Below are positions 47,686-59,695 of a stretch of DNA of 64,000 nucleotides, piece after piece. Positions within the stretch are counted from its first letter, which is position 1; every line of letters begins with the position of its first letter. The translations under genes were made by a program, and so were the position numbers. The stretch is taken from NCBI GenBank assembly GCA_008638375.1, contig CM018052.1, positions 5,164,517-5,228,516 of the forward strand, written 5' to 3'. This DNA comes from Nyssa sinensis (lineage: Eukaryota > Streptophyta > Magnoliopsida > Cornales > Nyssaceae). The notes below the pieces were generated by a model. It saw only the letters and a program-made list of their open reading frames with translations. It had not been told where the DNA came from and made no database searches.

Positions 47686-47986
47686 GTGAGAATGCTACAG
47701 AACCACAGTAAGAGGGTAGGAGCATAGGGAGACAGTTAAGGATCATGATAGTAGTGAATGAAGTCTTTCCCATGCACTCACCACCTAAGAGTGGTTCAGG
47801 ATCAGTATATTGTTAGTTTAAAGTTTAGTCTTTGCACAATAATTGTAATAATTTTCCGCACTTTAATGTTATGGTTACAGTATTTACTATTATCATTGGT
47901 AAAAGAATCAAAAAGTAGGGACGGCCATTGGGCTGGCCCCACAACACGAGATCCTCATAGGGTGGGTTTCGGGTTATGACAAGTGC

Positions 47987-48115
47987 CATCAGAACACTAA
48001 AGCTTGCTACAGATGTAGACAGATTGGGCACTTCATGAAGGACTGTCCTAAGGACAACAGGCCAATGGTCTGTACTACATTAGATGCATTGACTTTTATG
48101 CTAAGGCCACCGTAG
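47987..48115 (+). pseudogene. gag: gag of E1, part 2: second zinc knuckle
   Basis: The gag frame of E1 continues directly after E2 and its second AGTGC. CYRCRQIGHFMKDC (48005-48046) is a canonical CX2CX4HX4C nucleic-acid-binding knuckle of nucleocapsid proteins. The frame ends at TAG 48113. Together with part 1 it shows that gag once carried two knuckles and that E2 split them. No protease motif follows. Confidence 0.88.
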
Positions 48116-49651
48116 GAAAATGAAGGACCTAGGATTGAGCAGCAGCAACAAGGGGAGTTTTCTTCACCATACCTAGTGATGATCAGGCCTCTACCTGAAG
48201 AGCTGCAGGTATGCTCACAACTTTTCATTCTCAACGTATATAGGACTTATTTACCATTGATTCCTCACTCTTATATATATATATATATATATATATTGCT
48301 TGCAATGTGTTAAGTCAAAAATAGAAACTGAATCTCTAGGTTACTCATTAACTATTTTGATTCCTTTAAGGAAAGTCATTAAAGGGAAATGCTATATAAG
48401 GGTCATGTGAAATTAGAGTCATGAGTACTCTTTACCCAGTTAATGGTTGACCTAAGATCTTTAGAAAATTAACCCATGATAAAGGATTACAAATGAACGT
48501 CACGAGTAAATCTAAAAGTTACCCTTAGGAAAAAAATTTCTTGAAACACAATAAGTTGAAAGGTGATCGTAAACATAAAAGGAAATATGACCCTGGGAAA
48601 CACGATGACAGTGATAACCCAAAAAGGCCTGATAGGCGGGCGCAGAGCTTAAATGAGTACTATAATAAGCACACCATCGAACACATGGAGTGGATCCATC
48701 AAGACTTTGTCCTTGGTAAAGACTAAAATAACCCTTAGAGTTGGGCACGTGCTTGAAAATCATAAACGAAATGTAAAATCTCCCCTCCCACGAGCTAATG
48801 TTGTATCATAAAAATAGAAGGGTATGTGAGGAAATAAGAAGACCATCATAATTGATTCAACATCCAAAAGAACATCCTGTTCCTCATATGTGAACATATC
48901 CAACCTTTGTCTGGTTGCAGTCAACATTCCACAGGCACTGCAATCATCATTTAACTCTCCAGCTGACTTGGTAGGACGGTTCCTCTTGTTTCTCCAGTCC
49001 AAACCCCAACCACGTGGACTTTCAACGAACATCTCTCTTGTTGCAAATCATGCCGCCAAGTGCATGTGGGATAAAGTCCAAAGTGAAATTGGTAAACTAA
49101 AGACTCTATTCTAAAATGAAGACTAAAATACTTGAATAAGAAATCTAATGTATTCTAAATGATAAGGGGGTGTATTAGCTACACCGTTACCTTTATATTA
49201 TTAGTACCAAAGAAATTGATTGAAGAGTAAAGGTTTATAAATGGTGGAGATCCATGGGCATAACAGAGAGAAATAGTCAAATAACTGTAAAAGATAACAA
49301 TGAGTGAGTAATGGATCCATAGCTACATGTCTAAAGACTAAAGAAATAAACATTGAAATGATGATGCAGGAATTTGGGAACTTAAGTTTAAAACTTTGAG
49401 GAAGTTAAAAGTCAAATTTTTTGCCTGCGAAATCACTATAGAAATTAAACGAAGAAGAGTACGAAAGAATGGTGGAACTTGTGTAAAATATTTTCTCGTT
49501 TGGAGAAACAATATCTAAAAGACCATTATAGACCGAGAGACGAATAACAAGGAGAAATTATGAACATAGAATAAGCATAAGAGAGGTTACAGTCTCCTAG
49601 ATATGACCAACTAAGTTTTGCGGACCAACTAAGTTTTGAGGACAAAATTTC
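48116..49651 (+). mobile_element. E1 internal region after gag, pol absent
   Basis: About 1.5 kb lies where pol would be expected, far too short for one. It contains an AT microsatellite (48271-48296), the complex stretch at 48541-49114 and, from about 49250, sequence related to the 3' internal ends of E2 and E0. No reverse transcriptase or integrase motif is visible. Confidence 0.7.
48541..49114. other. complex, possibly captured sequence inside E1
   Basis: Unlike its A-rich surroundings this stretch has balanced composition and holds overlapping frames. On the plus strand 48541-48726 reads a basic peptide (KHKRKYDPGKHDDSDNPKRP). On the minus strand 48760-49032 reads SAGELNDDCSACGMLTATRQ followed by RLDMFTYEEQDVLLDVE. 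The minus frame looks protein-like, with mixed acidic residues and few repeats, but I do not recognise a family. It could be a host exon picked up by E1 or simply surviving internal sequence. Confidence 0.3.
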
Positions 49652-49667
49652 TTTTAAGGGGGTAGGA
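49652..49667 (+). other. polypurine tract of E1
   Basis: TTTTAAGGGGGTAGGA directly precedes the 3' LTR start TGTAACACCCC at 49668, after the word TTTTGAGGACAAAATTTC. Confidence 0.85.
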
Positions 49668-52600
49668 TGTAACACCCCGACCTAATTAATTAATAATTAG
49701 TTCACTAATTATTAACTAGAAACAAGATAACGACTAATTAAGGAAATTAATCAAAAATTTCCTCGATAGTCACAATAGACCAATAAAATAATTCAATACG
49801 TCAAGAGGAGAAGGCTTAATTTAGTCATCATAGCCTGATTTTAACACTACAAGAATTCGAAATGACAAGTTACGGAATACACAAGGAAATAATAACCGAC
49901 ACAAGGTATTCGACATCGAAGCTAGCCGAAATAGGAAGTAACCAAACGAAACCGCTTCGCAAAAAAAAAAAAAAGTTAAAATGTGTATTTCCAATTTCCA
50001 AACAAGGCTTTAAGGCAAAAACATGACCAAAAACACCAAGATGCAATGGATAGGTTTTGAACCCTTGACCAAAGCTAGTGAAGCATTTAAGTCCCAAAAA
50101 GATACCATTGGGTTACCAACCAATTTTATGTTATATGTTACACATAAATATATATATATATGTATATATATATACATAAAAAGGATACTCCAAAACAAAT
50201 AATTAAGATAAAACAATTATTAAAACATTTTATATATATATATATGTATATGTGTATATATATATATATGTATATATATATATACACACAGTATGATTGT
50301 CTGTTGGTAAGCTACAAGAAGCAAGACAACCTGACCATGCATAGATGCAATTATACATATACAAGGTGCATGATGGTTGCTGCAGATGATCAACTAACCT
50401 AACCATATATACACTCATGCATGAGCTGCTAAATGAAGCATGGTGGTTGAAATAGTAAGGCTAAAACAGTGAGGCAGGCAGAGCAATGAGTGAATCCATG
50501 TTTATATATGCATATATTTACACACACACGAATAGGCCATTCAAACACACCACACTACACAGAGATAGAGAGAGAAATCCTATGTGAGCTGAGAGTGAGT
50601 GATTGAGAGAGAGAGTGAGAGAGAGAAAGAGAAAGAGAGTGAGAGGGAGAAAGAGAAAGAGAGAAACACAAATGTGTGTGTGTATATACAAGTGTACATG
50701 TAAGCTTGTGTGTTAGTGTGTATACACTAGAAGTGCAAAGAAAGAGGGGTTTAGGGATTGCATGAGCAGAACTGAGCCCACATTGAGGATCTCAACCGAG
50801 CCTAGGTGGTGGGGAGATACACGACCAGAGGTATAAGGCTTCAAGTTGTTCTCTTAAATTTTCCTCTTAGAATTTTGGTACTGTTCTAGTTTTTATTAAG
50901 GCCTTATAACTGCATGCATGACCTTAACTGGTAGCAAGGAGTTATCAAGATTAACTTTAGAGGGTCAGAAGGGTTGAAAAGCCCTAAAACAGACATGGCT
51001 GCCATTGTTGGACCTAAAAATTTCAGGTCTGAAATGACCATCACAGAATATGTTTTTGACATTCAAAACCTAAACTAGACCTCACCAGCATTAAAACATA
51101 ACCTAGCTGTGACCTAGAAACACTAGAGAAACCCTATAAAATTTGAAATACATGTCCCGGGTTTAGAACCCGACCTCTAAAATAGACCCCTGTTTCCTGT
51201 TTTTAGAATGTGGATCAAAACTCCATGTCACTAGGGTCATGACAAACCAAACCACGCCTAAAATGGTGATGAAATGCATATTTATGAGCTAGTTGCAGTC
51301 TAAGCTAACAAGCCCACCACTACCCCTAGAGCTCAACCTGAGCTCTCAAATGGATGTCAACCCATTAACCAGACATTCAGAAACCCTCACCACCCAAAAA
51401 TAGAGAACGAGACAACCCTCAAATGCACAAAATCGAAAAACATGAAAACCAAAAAATTAGGGCAACAGTCGGGGCTTGGGGGAAGAAAAAGACCCCGCTG
51501 ATTCAACTCGTGAGTTGACTCGACATAGCCTAACCGAGATAAACAGCCACCGTGTCGACTCAGACACGTGTTGAACCATGGGCGAGACACCGCATTATTG
51601 GAACGGCGTCGTTTGGGGCTGTTCTGATGTATACTTAGGTTGTTTGGCCACAAGGATAGGATCTGATTTAATAACCCCAGTCGTAATAGGAATACCTTAT
51701 CCTCGTTTGATCCCTTTGTCCATTGTTTGAGTCTGAAATCCTTTGAAAAATAAAAGGGGAGTCGCAGCTCCCCTGGTTTGAACCCTCGCCCTCTAACAGC
51801 CCAAGCCTTAAACCAAGCATAAAGACCACTGAGCTACAACCGTTACTGCTAACCCTTTTTACCCAAAAATTATATATATTATATAATTATGTAATAAAAT
51901 AAAAAAAGGGGGCGAGCCGCAAGTCCCCTAGAATCGAAACCATGACTTCTGTGGTAGGGGGTGACACTTAACCACTGTGCCACCCAATTCTCGCCCGTCA
52001 GAAATCCAACTGAATATATATATATATATATTATATTGATATAATTAATTTAAATTATTTAAAATAGGTAAATGTCCCGATGTCCAAATTAATTAAACAA
52101 AAGTGTATTTTACCTATGTCGGACATTCTGGATCCAATGGTGAGGTCCATTTAGTCAACCAGGGTTCCGAAAAATTAAGTCACCTGAAACATGAAATTAC
52201 CATTTTGCCCTTAGGGGTACCCGAAGCCAAATAAAAAGCCGCAAAGGCCTAAATTTATTTTCTTGGACGTTCCGAACTCAACGGTGGAGTCCGTTTAACC
52301 AAATAAAATACTCTAAAGGCCGATGTAATAAATTTGGAAACCTTAAGAGTATAGTTAATGTAGAGATTTGAAAAATGAGGGTAAATTTTTGTTTTTGCCG
52401 ATATGGCACTATTCATGCACGGTTTTGCGGGTAAGGCATTTTCATGCATCATTTGATTGTAAGTCATATTTAGAAGAATATTTTGAATGTGCCGTAGAAT
52501 AGAAACATGCTTAAAATATTAAAATATACCTGTTGTACGAATTTGAGCAAAAACATAAACAGTTTCAAAAATTGGACCAAAAGGACAGCCGGGTGACCCA

Positions 52601-52796
52601 GGTTGAAACGGCCAAACCCGGCCACAGGCGAAAATTTATTTTTTAAAAAATTTTTATTTAAAATAATTTTATGAACATTGGTTAAAAAAAAAAATGCCAA
52701 ATTGAGGTGTTTCGGTATGGGTTGTAGAGTAACGGGGTTCCCGAGCTCATTAAGGGCAAAATGGTCATTTTGCCCCTTGCCCCTTTGCTCTTCCAC

Positions 52797-52860
52797 TATA
52801 AATACAACACTTAGACATAATTTTATACAGATTTCATTCTGTAATTACAGACTCACGTTC

Positions 52861-52905
<45 letters not shown>

Positions 52906-52946
52906 CCCTAGTTCTTCAAGCTTCAAGCTTCAAGCTTCAAGCTTCC
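52797..52946 (+). promoter_or_regulatory. S4 promoter and leader: TATA, (AG)n, 7-bp repeat
   Basis: TATAAATA lies at 52797-52804. About 60 bp downstream is a run of 20 AG dinucleotides (about 52863-52902), then CTTCAAG repeated four to five times (52914-52946). The TATA box is conserved in the S4-family fragment at 22935. A transcription start about 25-35 bp after the TATA box is the expected position. Confidence 0.65.
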
Positions 52947-53083
52947 GAAACACGCTTTTTGAGTGGGATTTTTGCCAAGGTTCCTTCTGAGAAGTTGTTC
53001 CTCTCATCGAGACCTATATTTTCACTAAATAGTTTGGCCATCCAGCAATCACAGCCTCTACATTTTGAGAAAAACCATTTAAG

Positions 53084-54235
53084 GTATGATATTTTACTAA
53101 GTAGGGAATAGGATTAAGTAAAAGAGTGATTTACATGTTGATTGAATGATTCATGTGTTTATTTGATGTTATAAAATCACTTAGGATATAGTTGCTTTGA
53201 AAACTTAGAGTTGGTAGTTTAGGTACTTTTGTGTAATTGAGTGTTCTTTGGGAATTTGGAAAAGTGGTAAGCATGAACCATGACTATAAGTGAAATTCAT
53301 TGTATTCTAGCTTAGGTTCATGCAGACAAAATCTTGAAGTTTGAAAGTTATGATTTATTTAAAGTATTGGTGCTTTATGTATTTTATAATCTTTGAGAAA
53401 TTTCCAAAGTGATGAACATTTAACTTGTTTATATGTTTGATTCATTGCATTTTAGCTATGGTTCATGTAGAGAAACTTTTATGGTTTGAGAGTTATGATT
53501 TATTCGATGACTTGGTGGCTTGTGGATTTGTATTTTCTTTGAGAAATTGTTAAAGCGATGAACATGAAACTTGATCATATGTTTAACTCATTGAATTGTG
53601 ACTTACATTTATGTAGACAAAGTGTTGTGAATTTGAAGTTATGCTTTACTTTTTGAAAGAGGCATATTTTTAAGTCATGGTCCATGTGTTGATAAAATGT
53701 TTCATTGAATTGCACAAGAATGAAATTAAAGCATGTTGGCATAGTGTGAATCCATGGAGGCATGGCGTGAGTTGAGCACTTAGTGCTTTGCATTATGAAG
53801 GTGTAGATCCTTTGGTGAAAAACCCAAAATTGGCCATTGCATTAGTGCCTGCTTACCCAACAGGAGCGATCCGTGAACAGGTGTTGGTTACTCGGCATCC
53901 AACGGGAGCCATCCATAAATCGAGACATGATGGCATAGAGTTGACATGGGTGTAGCATAGAGTTGACATGGGTGTGATATAGAGTTGACATGGTGGCATA
54001 GAGTTGACATGGTGTGACATAGAGTTTGTGTGTGTGTGTCACGCATATTGTCATTGCATAGTGTTGATAAATTAGAAGGCATGTAGCATATTGCTATTGC
54101 ATAGTGTTGATGAATTGAATGGCATGTAGATATACATGTACACTTGCACATGCCACGCCTTAATTTTGTTCCTTGCATTAGCATTATGTCATACCAGTAG
54201 TTGTGCTGACCCATTCGTGGGATATCATATTTCAG
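53084..54235 (+). promoter_or_regulatory. putative LTR-leader intron in S4
   Basis: The donor TTAAG/GTATGATA is at 53084. The acceptor ATCATATTTCAG/ATG at 54233-54235 follows GCTGACCCATTCGTGGGAT, similar to the GCTCACCCCTTC context of the other families. The length is 1,152 bp. Confidence 0.45.
53933..54030 (+). repeat. about 22-bp tandem repeat in S4
   Basis: GCATAGAGTTGACATGGGTG and variants recur about five times (CATAGAGTTGACATGGTG, ATATAGAGTTGACATGGT). The copies vary in length by a few bases. Confidence 0.8.
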
Positions 54236-55595
54236 ATGAGGCTCCAGGTGCATGAGACTTGTTTGAGTCTTGAAGAAAGGGGAGAAAATGGATCATGTAG
54301 AAGATTTTGCCCTTCGGGCATATTTTGATGATGTATAAGGGCATAAGCCCTGAGACCATGTGTATTTATTTGTATACATTTTGTTTATCATGAAAACAAA
54401 TGGGCAAGGCTTTATGATTGTAATTAATATGATGATGCGATATTTTAAATTCCAAAGCATATGTGTATATCTAGAGAAATACATAATTAGTAGATGTATG
54501 TTTTACTTGCATGAATTGTAGCCATTGAGTGATGATGGAAATGTGTGAATCAAATTGCAAAATGTACCATGTATATTAGGATGGAAAAAGACTTAGAAAA
54601 CAAAGCAGGTTATGTCCAAATTTCCAAAAAATTAAAGAATTGATTAAGTGTGTAAAACACCATTCAAATGGGGGAAATAAATGCCCAAAATGAGGGTTTA
54701 GAAACCTTGAAGAAGTGGGCTAAAAGTGGGGAAAGAGTGGTCTTGAAAAACTTGGAAAAAAATTCAAAAATAGGAAAAAATAGGTTGCAGCCATGAATAG
54801 TGATTTTGCAGAAAATCAGAAAACCAAAAAAACTGCTCTCTGTCGCTACAGTAAAAATGCAGAGAAGCAGTCCAGCCCCGCACGTGCGCCCGTGTGCCTG
54901 CCTGCGCGCTGTGCACCCCACCTGTTGCCATGGCCTGCTGCTGCTGGCCTTTGTGTGACAGCCCTACCACTCCTCCTTGACACCATCTTTTGGACACCTT
55001 TTTGAGCCTTTTTAGGGACACCTTTTGAGCTATATTGGGGCACTATTTTGGGCCACTCTTCTAGGCCATGTTTGGCCACATACTTGAACCATTTTAAGTA
55101 GACTTCTTGATCTATTCTTGGCCTATGCCTTAGGGCATTTTGGGGCCCATTTGGACTATAATTCTAAGACATTTTTGGAGACATTTTAGGGATGTTTTGG
55201 AAGCTATTTTTGAACGTGACTTAAATCGATTTGGACATTAATTGGATGATATATTTAAGTAACCTTAGGAAACCATTTTATTCATGTTAAATAGCAAGTG
55301 TTTAATTTTAATTTTGGCAAAAACTTGAGGAAATAATAAGGGAGAATCAATTAAATCTATTTAATTATCATTCATTTATTTCTTTTAACTTTCGTTCACT
55401 CACTCCTCGGGTTGTGGAAATTCGGGGCATGACAGCTAAATAATGCCGAGGGAGTTAAAATAAATCACGAGCGTTAACATCGACCTAACTAAATTAAGAT
55501 GAGTTAATGACAATTTAATTTATGATTTATAGGAACCTCCAAGGGGAAGAAGAAGGAGATTTAAATTAATAAAATTGCTAAAAGCTATTTTTGAG

Positions 55596-56538
55596 GTAAG
55601 TAATTCTAATGCTTTAATATGGGTTATTCCCAGCCAGTCACACTTATTTTCATATGTTGCCAAATTTGTACTCTATCACTACCTAATATACTTGATCTGA
55701 AGCCAATCGACTTGTGGTTATCGGTTATGCCTGTTCTTTGGATTTGACTTGCTTACTTACATCATTGTGAATTTGATCACCGATACTTGAGCATCATTAT
55801 ACTATTATGAATACCATATCCTGATCTTTTGATATATCCTGTTAATAGAAATCTTGTTATTCCACACACTTCATGACTTGTTGATTGTGATATCAATTTT
55901 TTTATACGGTTGTACATCCCGTGTGGAATTTTATTGATCATAATATTTGATATGTACCCGGGGTTATGCTCAGCCACAATGGCCCATCTATTCACAAGTT
56001 GCATGGGGGAAAGACCCTTTGGGGTCTTATATGTCCTTCGGGACCTGCGAGAAAAGAGCTCTAACACTTTTCAGATAGCCTGAGGAACCGAGGCGGATTT
56101 GAGTATACGTTTTTGTGGGGTATGCCAGGCTCCGAGTGATTCACGCATTTCTAGGTTATTAGAACTCGATGATGATTTATTCTTGTATTCGTTGAATGAT
56201 CATGTTTTATGCCCTGTGAATGATCATATTATTGCAAGCATGATATATTTTGATTGGCTAACGTTTTGTTCATTGCAGCGATTCATCATGATAGGCTAGA
56301 TCCCATTTGATTGACTTTGTCATTGCCTTCTTGTATCATATTGTGGGATATGCCTCTTTTGAACCCTCAGGTCATTATTGTTGTACCTCAGTGACTAACT
56401 ATATTTATACATGATATCTTTTCTTGGCAATCTGTTATCTTTTTCCCCATTATCCTTGTGAACTAACCCTGACCCATGTTAAAGCTAGAAAATTACTTAT
56501 TGGGCTTTGTTAGCTCACCCCTTCCTTATATTTTTCAG
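55596..56538 (+). promoter_or_regulatory. putative LTR-leader intron in E1 3' LTR
   Basis: Donor TTGAG/GTAAGTAATT and acceptor TTATATTTTTCAG/GAC are both unchanged from the 5' LTR although the sequence between differs at several percent. Length 943 bp. Confidence 0.5.
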
Positions 56539-56902
56539 GACAACAGGAAGTTGGGGAAGCCTCAGGCGCTCTAGAGGTTTAGACGTCTGCTAGCTACTAG
56601 TAGCTTTTTAGTGACTTTTTGTATTAAGTTAATTACTGGAAGGTCTTAATATCTCTCATGTCACCACTGTCTTGTCAGTTTGCATTTTTGGAGGATCTAT
56701 ACTTATAAACACTTATGTTCTTTTGGCATGTATTAAATGATAACCTGACTATGCTACCAGTTTTAACTAATGTCTATAAAATGTTTTTGTTAAAACTTTA
56801 CTTAGTATTTCAGATCCTTTTGACGGGGAACAGCCCACGGGCCACAAACCCGGTCACAGACCTCTAATCCGCATAGGGTGGGTTTTGGGTCTTGAGAAAG
56901 GT

Positions 56903-59695
56903 TACCTAAGATAAGAAATACATCAGACCAAGAGTTGCCTAAAGTAGGCGACTCAGGTTACAAGAGCCCAAGTAACCTATAAGGTTTGAGTTACCCAAAC
57001 ATTAAGTAACCAACATAGTTAGAGAATTGGAGCTAGGATACCCCAACCTAGGAAAACGATCAGAGATAGGTTCCACAGAAATCCTGGAGGAACAAGAAGT
57101 CATTAGAACCTTAGGTACGTGAAGCGTGGGGAATAAAAGAATGAGCTAATAAGAAGTTTCAGATTCGAAACCCATTAGTCCTTGATAGTGATAGACATAA
57201 AATAGGACTTGAAGTTTGGAACATGATGATTGCTAAGGGCAATGTTAAAGCTCCACGAGGATGAATCCTGAGGAATCCATAGCATTTGAGGGATGAAACT
57301 GAGGTAGAGAAATGAAAGTAAGGTGATTATATGAATCATTCTTGGATTCCATTAGATTACCCATTATAAGTGACTTAAGGATGAAGTTGGAAACTAATGT
57401 TTCCATAAGCTGCAAGTGATTTCTTACTACAATTTCGCTCTTAAGAAGCTTTAACAAAGAAAAATCCTTGTTCGAGGATAGGAATGTTATACACACCTAG
57501 ATGTACAAAGAGTTCAAATTATTAATGAATCTCCCGATGGAAAAGAGTTGAGAGGATAATGGCACATGCTGGAATGTTGATAGATCCTTAATGACAAGTA
57601 AGGTTCACCACCTTACTGTGTGACTTTGGAGCTAGAAAATATGCCTAACAATTCCCTATCCAATCAACAAGCTAGAGTCTTAAGAGGGATAAGTTCAGTA
57701 AGGATGGAAGAAAAAACACATCTGATGTAACCTAATGATTCAATCATGACCATAGTAATAAAAATATAAGCAAACGAATGGTTTTCTTTTACAAAGAAAT
57801 GACTCCCAAAGTATAGGAACGAGCTTTGAGGAGCATAATAAGAGATAGTTGAACTAAGTTTGACACACTAAGAATAAAAGGAAGTGAAGTATCAAATAGT
57901 CAAAAATTGATCACCGATGGAAGTAAACATAAAACTCTATAATTAGAGATGGTCTGAATTAACCAACAGTTATTAGAATTGAATCAAGTACGAGACCATA
58001 AACTATGAACAGTAACAAAATATAGGTCTTGTAAGTAACGAGCACAATTATGCTATTGAACTCAAGAAACGAAGGGAGCCTTGTACACTTGCCATGCTCT
58101 ATCCTATAATGAATGAGAAAAGATGGACCTAAAATTAGGTGAAAGATACTTACCTAAGTAAGACACAAGAGATTGATTAGCTCACAAGGTGAGCACATGA
58201 CCATTAATCTCTAGTGGGAGGCAAAGGAAAAGTTCTTTTCTATTAATAAAAACTTAACGCAAAGCATCATGAAGACACCTAGCCCTAACCCAAGGATGCT
58301 TACAGATTTAAGTATCCCATATTCAAAGATAAAATCTGTGAAAAACAATTGCTAACAACTAATGCTGCCAAAGGCGATGTTATAGAAGATTACAATTACG
58401 AAAGAAAAATAAGAAAGACTACCACGTAATTGATGACTTTTAAATTCTAACGAGATCTAAGGATCGAATCGGAGTAAGGCCCATTATCGGGCAATACTCA
58501 AGTAAACTAGTCATGCAGTAACGACTAGTAAAAGACTATTGAATCTAAATAACCTTAGAAGTTGATATTGACAACTAAAACTAGTAAAAGTCAAAAAAAA
58601 AAAACTTAATAACAAGGTTAATCATAAATGAAAACCCATGATGAACTGCAAGGTTCAGTGATGAACCAAGCATAACCCCAAAACAAAAGATGCTCGTAAA
58701 GCAACTGACGAAAGACATTGAAGGATCAGTAAAATTTAGGTATTCTATACCCTGAGAACCCTCCCGTAAGTCTACATAGACTTAGAGAAATAAGAAGATA
58801 AGTATAATACTCTACTTTATCCTAAAAGACAAAGAGAAAGGCATGAATACGTAAAGATTGAGATGATGATAGGGAAGAAATAGAGGAACTAGTTTCCTCA
58901 AATCCTTCCAACACATGAGATGGGTACACAAAGAAACAAGTAAAATCTACCAAAAGACACGATGCCTATAAGTCAACATAGAAAACATACGAAGAGGTTA
59001 ACTTACCTTTTGTAAAAATATCTTATGAAATGAATCCATGTACACGAATCCCAAGATATGTAAAGGAAATGAAACTAAGTTATCTATGCTCTAAGAAAGC
59101 CTATAATGCCAAAAGACACTTGAGTAAATGAACCTCGAGACTAAAAGATTACCTATGACATAAAGATAAGATAAAATGTCTAACAACTTATGCATAGAGT
59201 TAAATAGACAACAATTGCCTAAGGAAATAATATTGCGGGTTACATTACTGAACTTGCAAAGCGGATCCAAAAAGGGATTCACAGCCAAGGAAGAAATTAG
59301 GAAGAATCACTCAAAGAATTCATCCTTAAAACACAATAGAGTATTGGGATAGCCACAGTTAAATGTTTCTAATCAATGGAAAGATAATAGTCCAGCCACT
59401 ATTTGGTTTTTAAGGACTACCACGTAGAGTGATCAGGAACTTCAGAACCTAAATAGTAAAGTGATTATAATCCATTCCCCATAAGTAAATGTAATGACTA
59501 ATAAGGAAACTTAATGAAGTATGGTTTAAACAAAACAATCTGAAAAATTGAGAAATGATGCAAACTAAGATGAGAAAGGCATTCTAAGATGCATTAGTAA
59601 GACCATGACCTAAAAATTCAGACATTAAGTAAGAATTAGAAAGTCAAGTCCGTGACTTTCAAAAACTGCTACTGAATGGGTCGGTAAAACTATAA
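56903..59695 (+). mobile_element. E0 internal region, continued; no recognisable coding
   Basis: After the second AAGGT the E0 interior resumes (TACCTAAGATAAG) and runs 2.8 kb to the truncated 3' LTR. It is A-rich with stops in all frames. Near 59640-59680 the words AAGTCAAGTCCGTGACTTTCAA and AACTGCTACTGAAT resemble the 3' internal ends of E2 and E1. The polypurine tract and LTR start are missing. The minus-strand frame at 57245-57496 shows nothing I recognise. Confidence 0.65.

Larger units (their letters stand above)
32887..47981 (+). mobile_element. E2: LTR retrotransposon inserted in gag of E1
   Basis: It starts TGTAATACCCTGACCC at 32887 and ends GGGTTTCGGGTTATGACA at 47981, with target duplication AGTGC at 32882-32886 and 47982-47986. 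LTRs are 32887-~36010 and 39596-47981; the latter contains S3. The internal region is 3.6 kb and non-coding apart from a short gag start. About 11 differences in a hand-compared 240-bp LTR stretch put its age near that of E1. The form (LTRs over 3 kb, non-coding core, intact primer site and polypurine tract) fits a non-autonomous LARD-type element. Confidence 0.92.
39596..47981 (+). mobile_element. 3' LTR of E2, broken by S3
   Basis: Its own parts are 39596-41251 and 46329-47981, about 3.3 kb. It differs from the 5' LTR by a 140-bp tandem duplication (40846-41125), a shorter AG run and an intact end. The donor (46846) and acceptor (47685) of the leader intron are kept. Confidence 0.9.
52359..55434 (+). 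mobile_element. solo LTR S4 in the E1 3' LTR, target duplication GTTAA/GCTAA
   Basis: It starts TGTAGAGATTTGAAAAATGA at 52359 and ends AATTCGGGGCATGACA at 55434. The flanking repeats are GTTAA (52354-52358) and GCTAA (55435-55439), with one mismatch. Removing it restores the E1 LTR order seen at 30295-30310. It is 3,076 bp and from another gypsy family (Tekay-like end). It has a TATA box, (AG)n leader, 7-bp repeat, donor/acceptor pair, 22-bp repeat and a G+C-rich patch at about 54870-54960. The frames at 54664-55079 lie in this patch and are not supported as genes. Confidence 0.9.
27610..56897 (+). mobile_element. E1: Ty3/gypsy retrotransposon with nested E2 and S4
   Basis: It starts TGTAACACCCCGACC at 27610 and ends GGGTTTTGGGTCTTGAGA at 56897, with AAGGT at 27605-27609 and 56898-56902. 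LTR pair 27610-31746 and 49668-56897; primer site 31751; gag pseudogene 32053-32886 and 47987-48115; polypurine tract 49652-49667. Without insertions it would be about 11.1 kb: two ~4.14-kb LTRs and a 2.8-kb internal region. The internal part is too short for a gag-pol and shows none of pol. In a hand-compared 175-bp stretch the LTRs differ at about 9 positions. Confidence 0.92.
49668..56897 (+). mobile_element. 3' LTR of E1, broken by S4
   Basis: Its own parts are 49668-52358 and 55440-56897, about 4.15 kb, matching the 5' LTR in order and content. tRNA-like modules are at 50059-50125, 51775-51836 and about 51930-51985. AT repeats are at 50147-50176 and 50231-50284; the GA-rich leader (50540-50665) is longer than in the 5' LTR. 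Confidence 0.9.

Noticed and set aside
54664..55079. overlapping frames in the G+C-rich patch of S4
   Set aside because: Three frames overlap on both strands with no family signature. The patch is inside a solo LTR and its composition alone explains the open frames.
56903..59695. pol (reverse transcriptase/integrase) in the E0 interior
   Set aside because: I looked for polymerase and integrase motifs in all frames and saw none, only dense stops. I therefore report it as non-coding.
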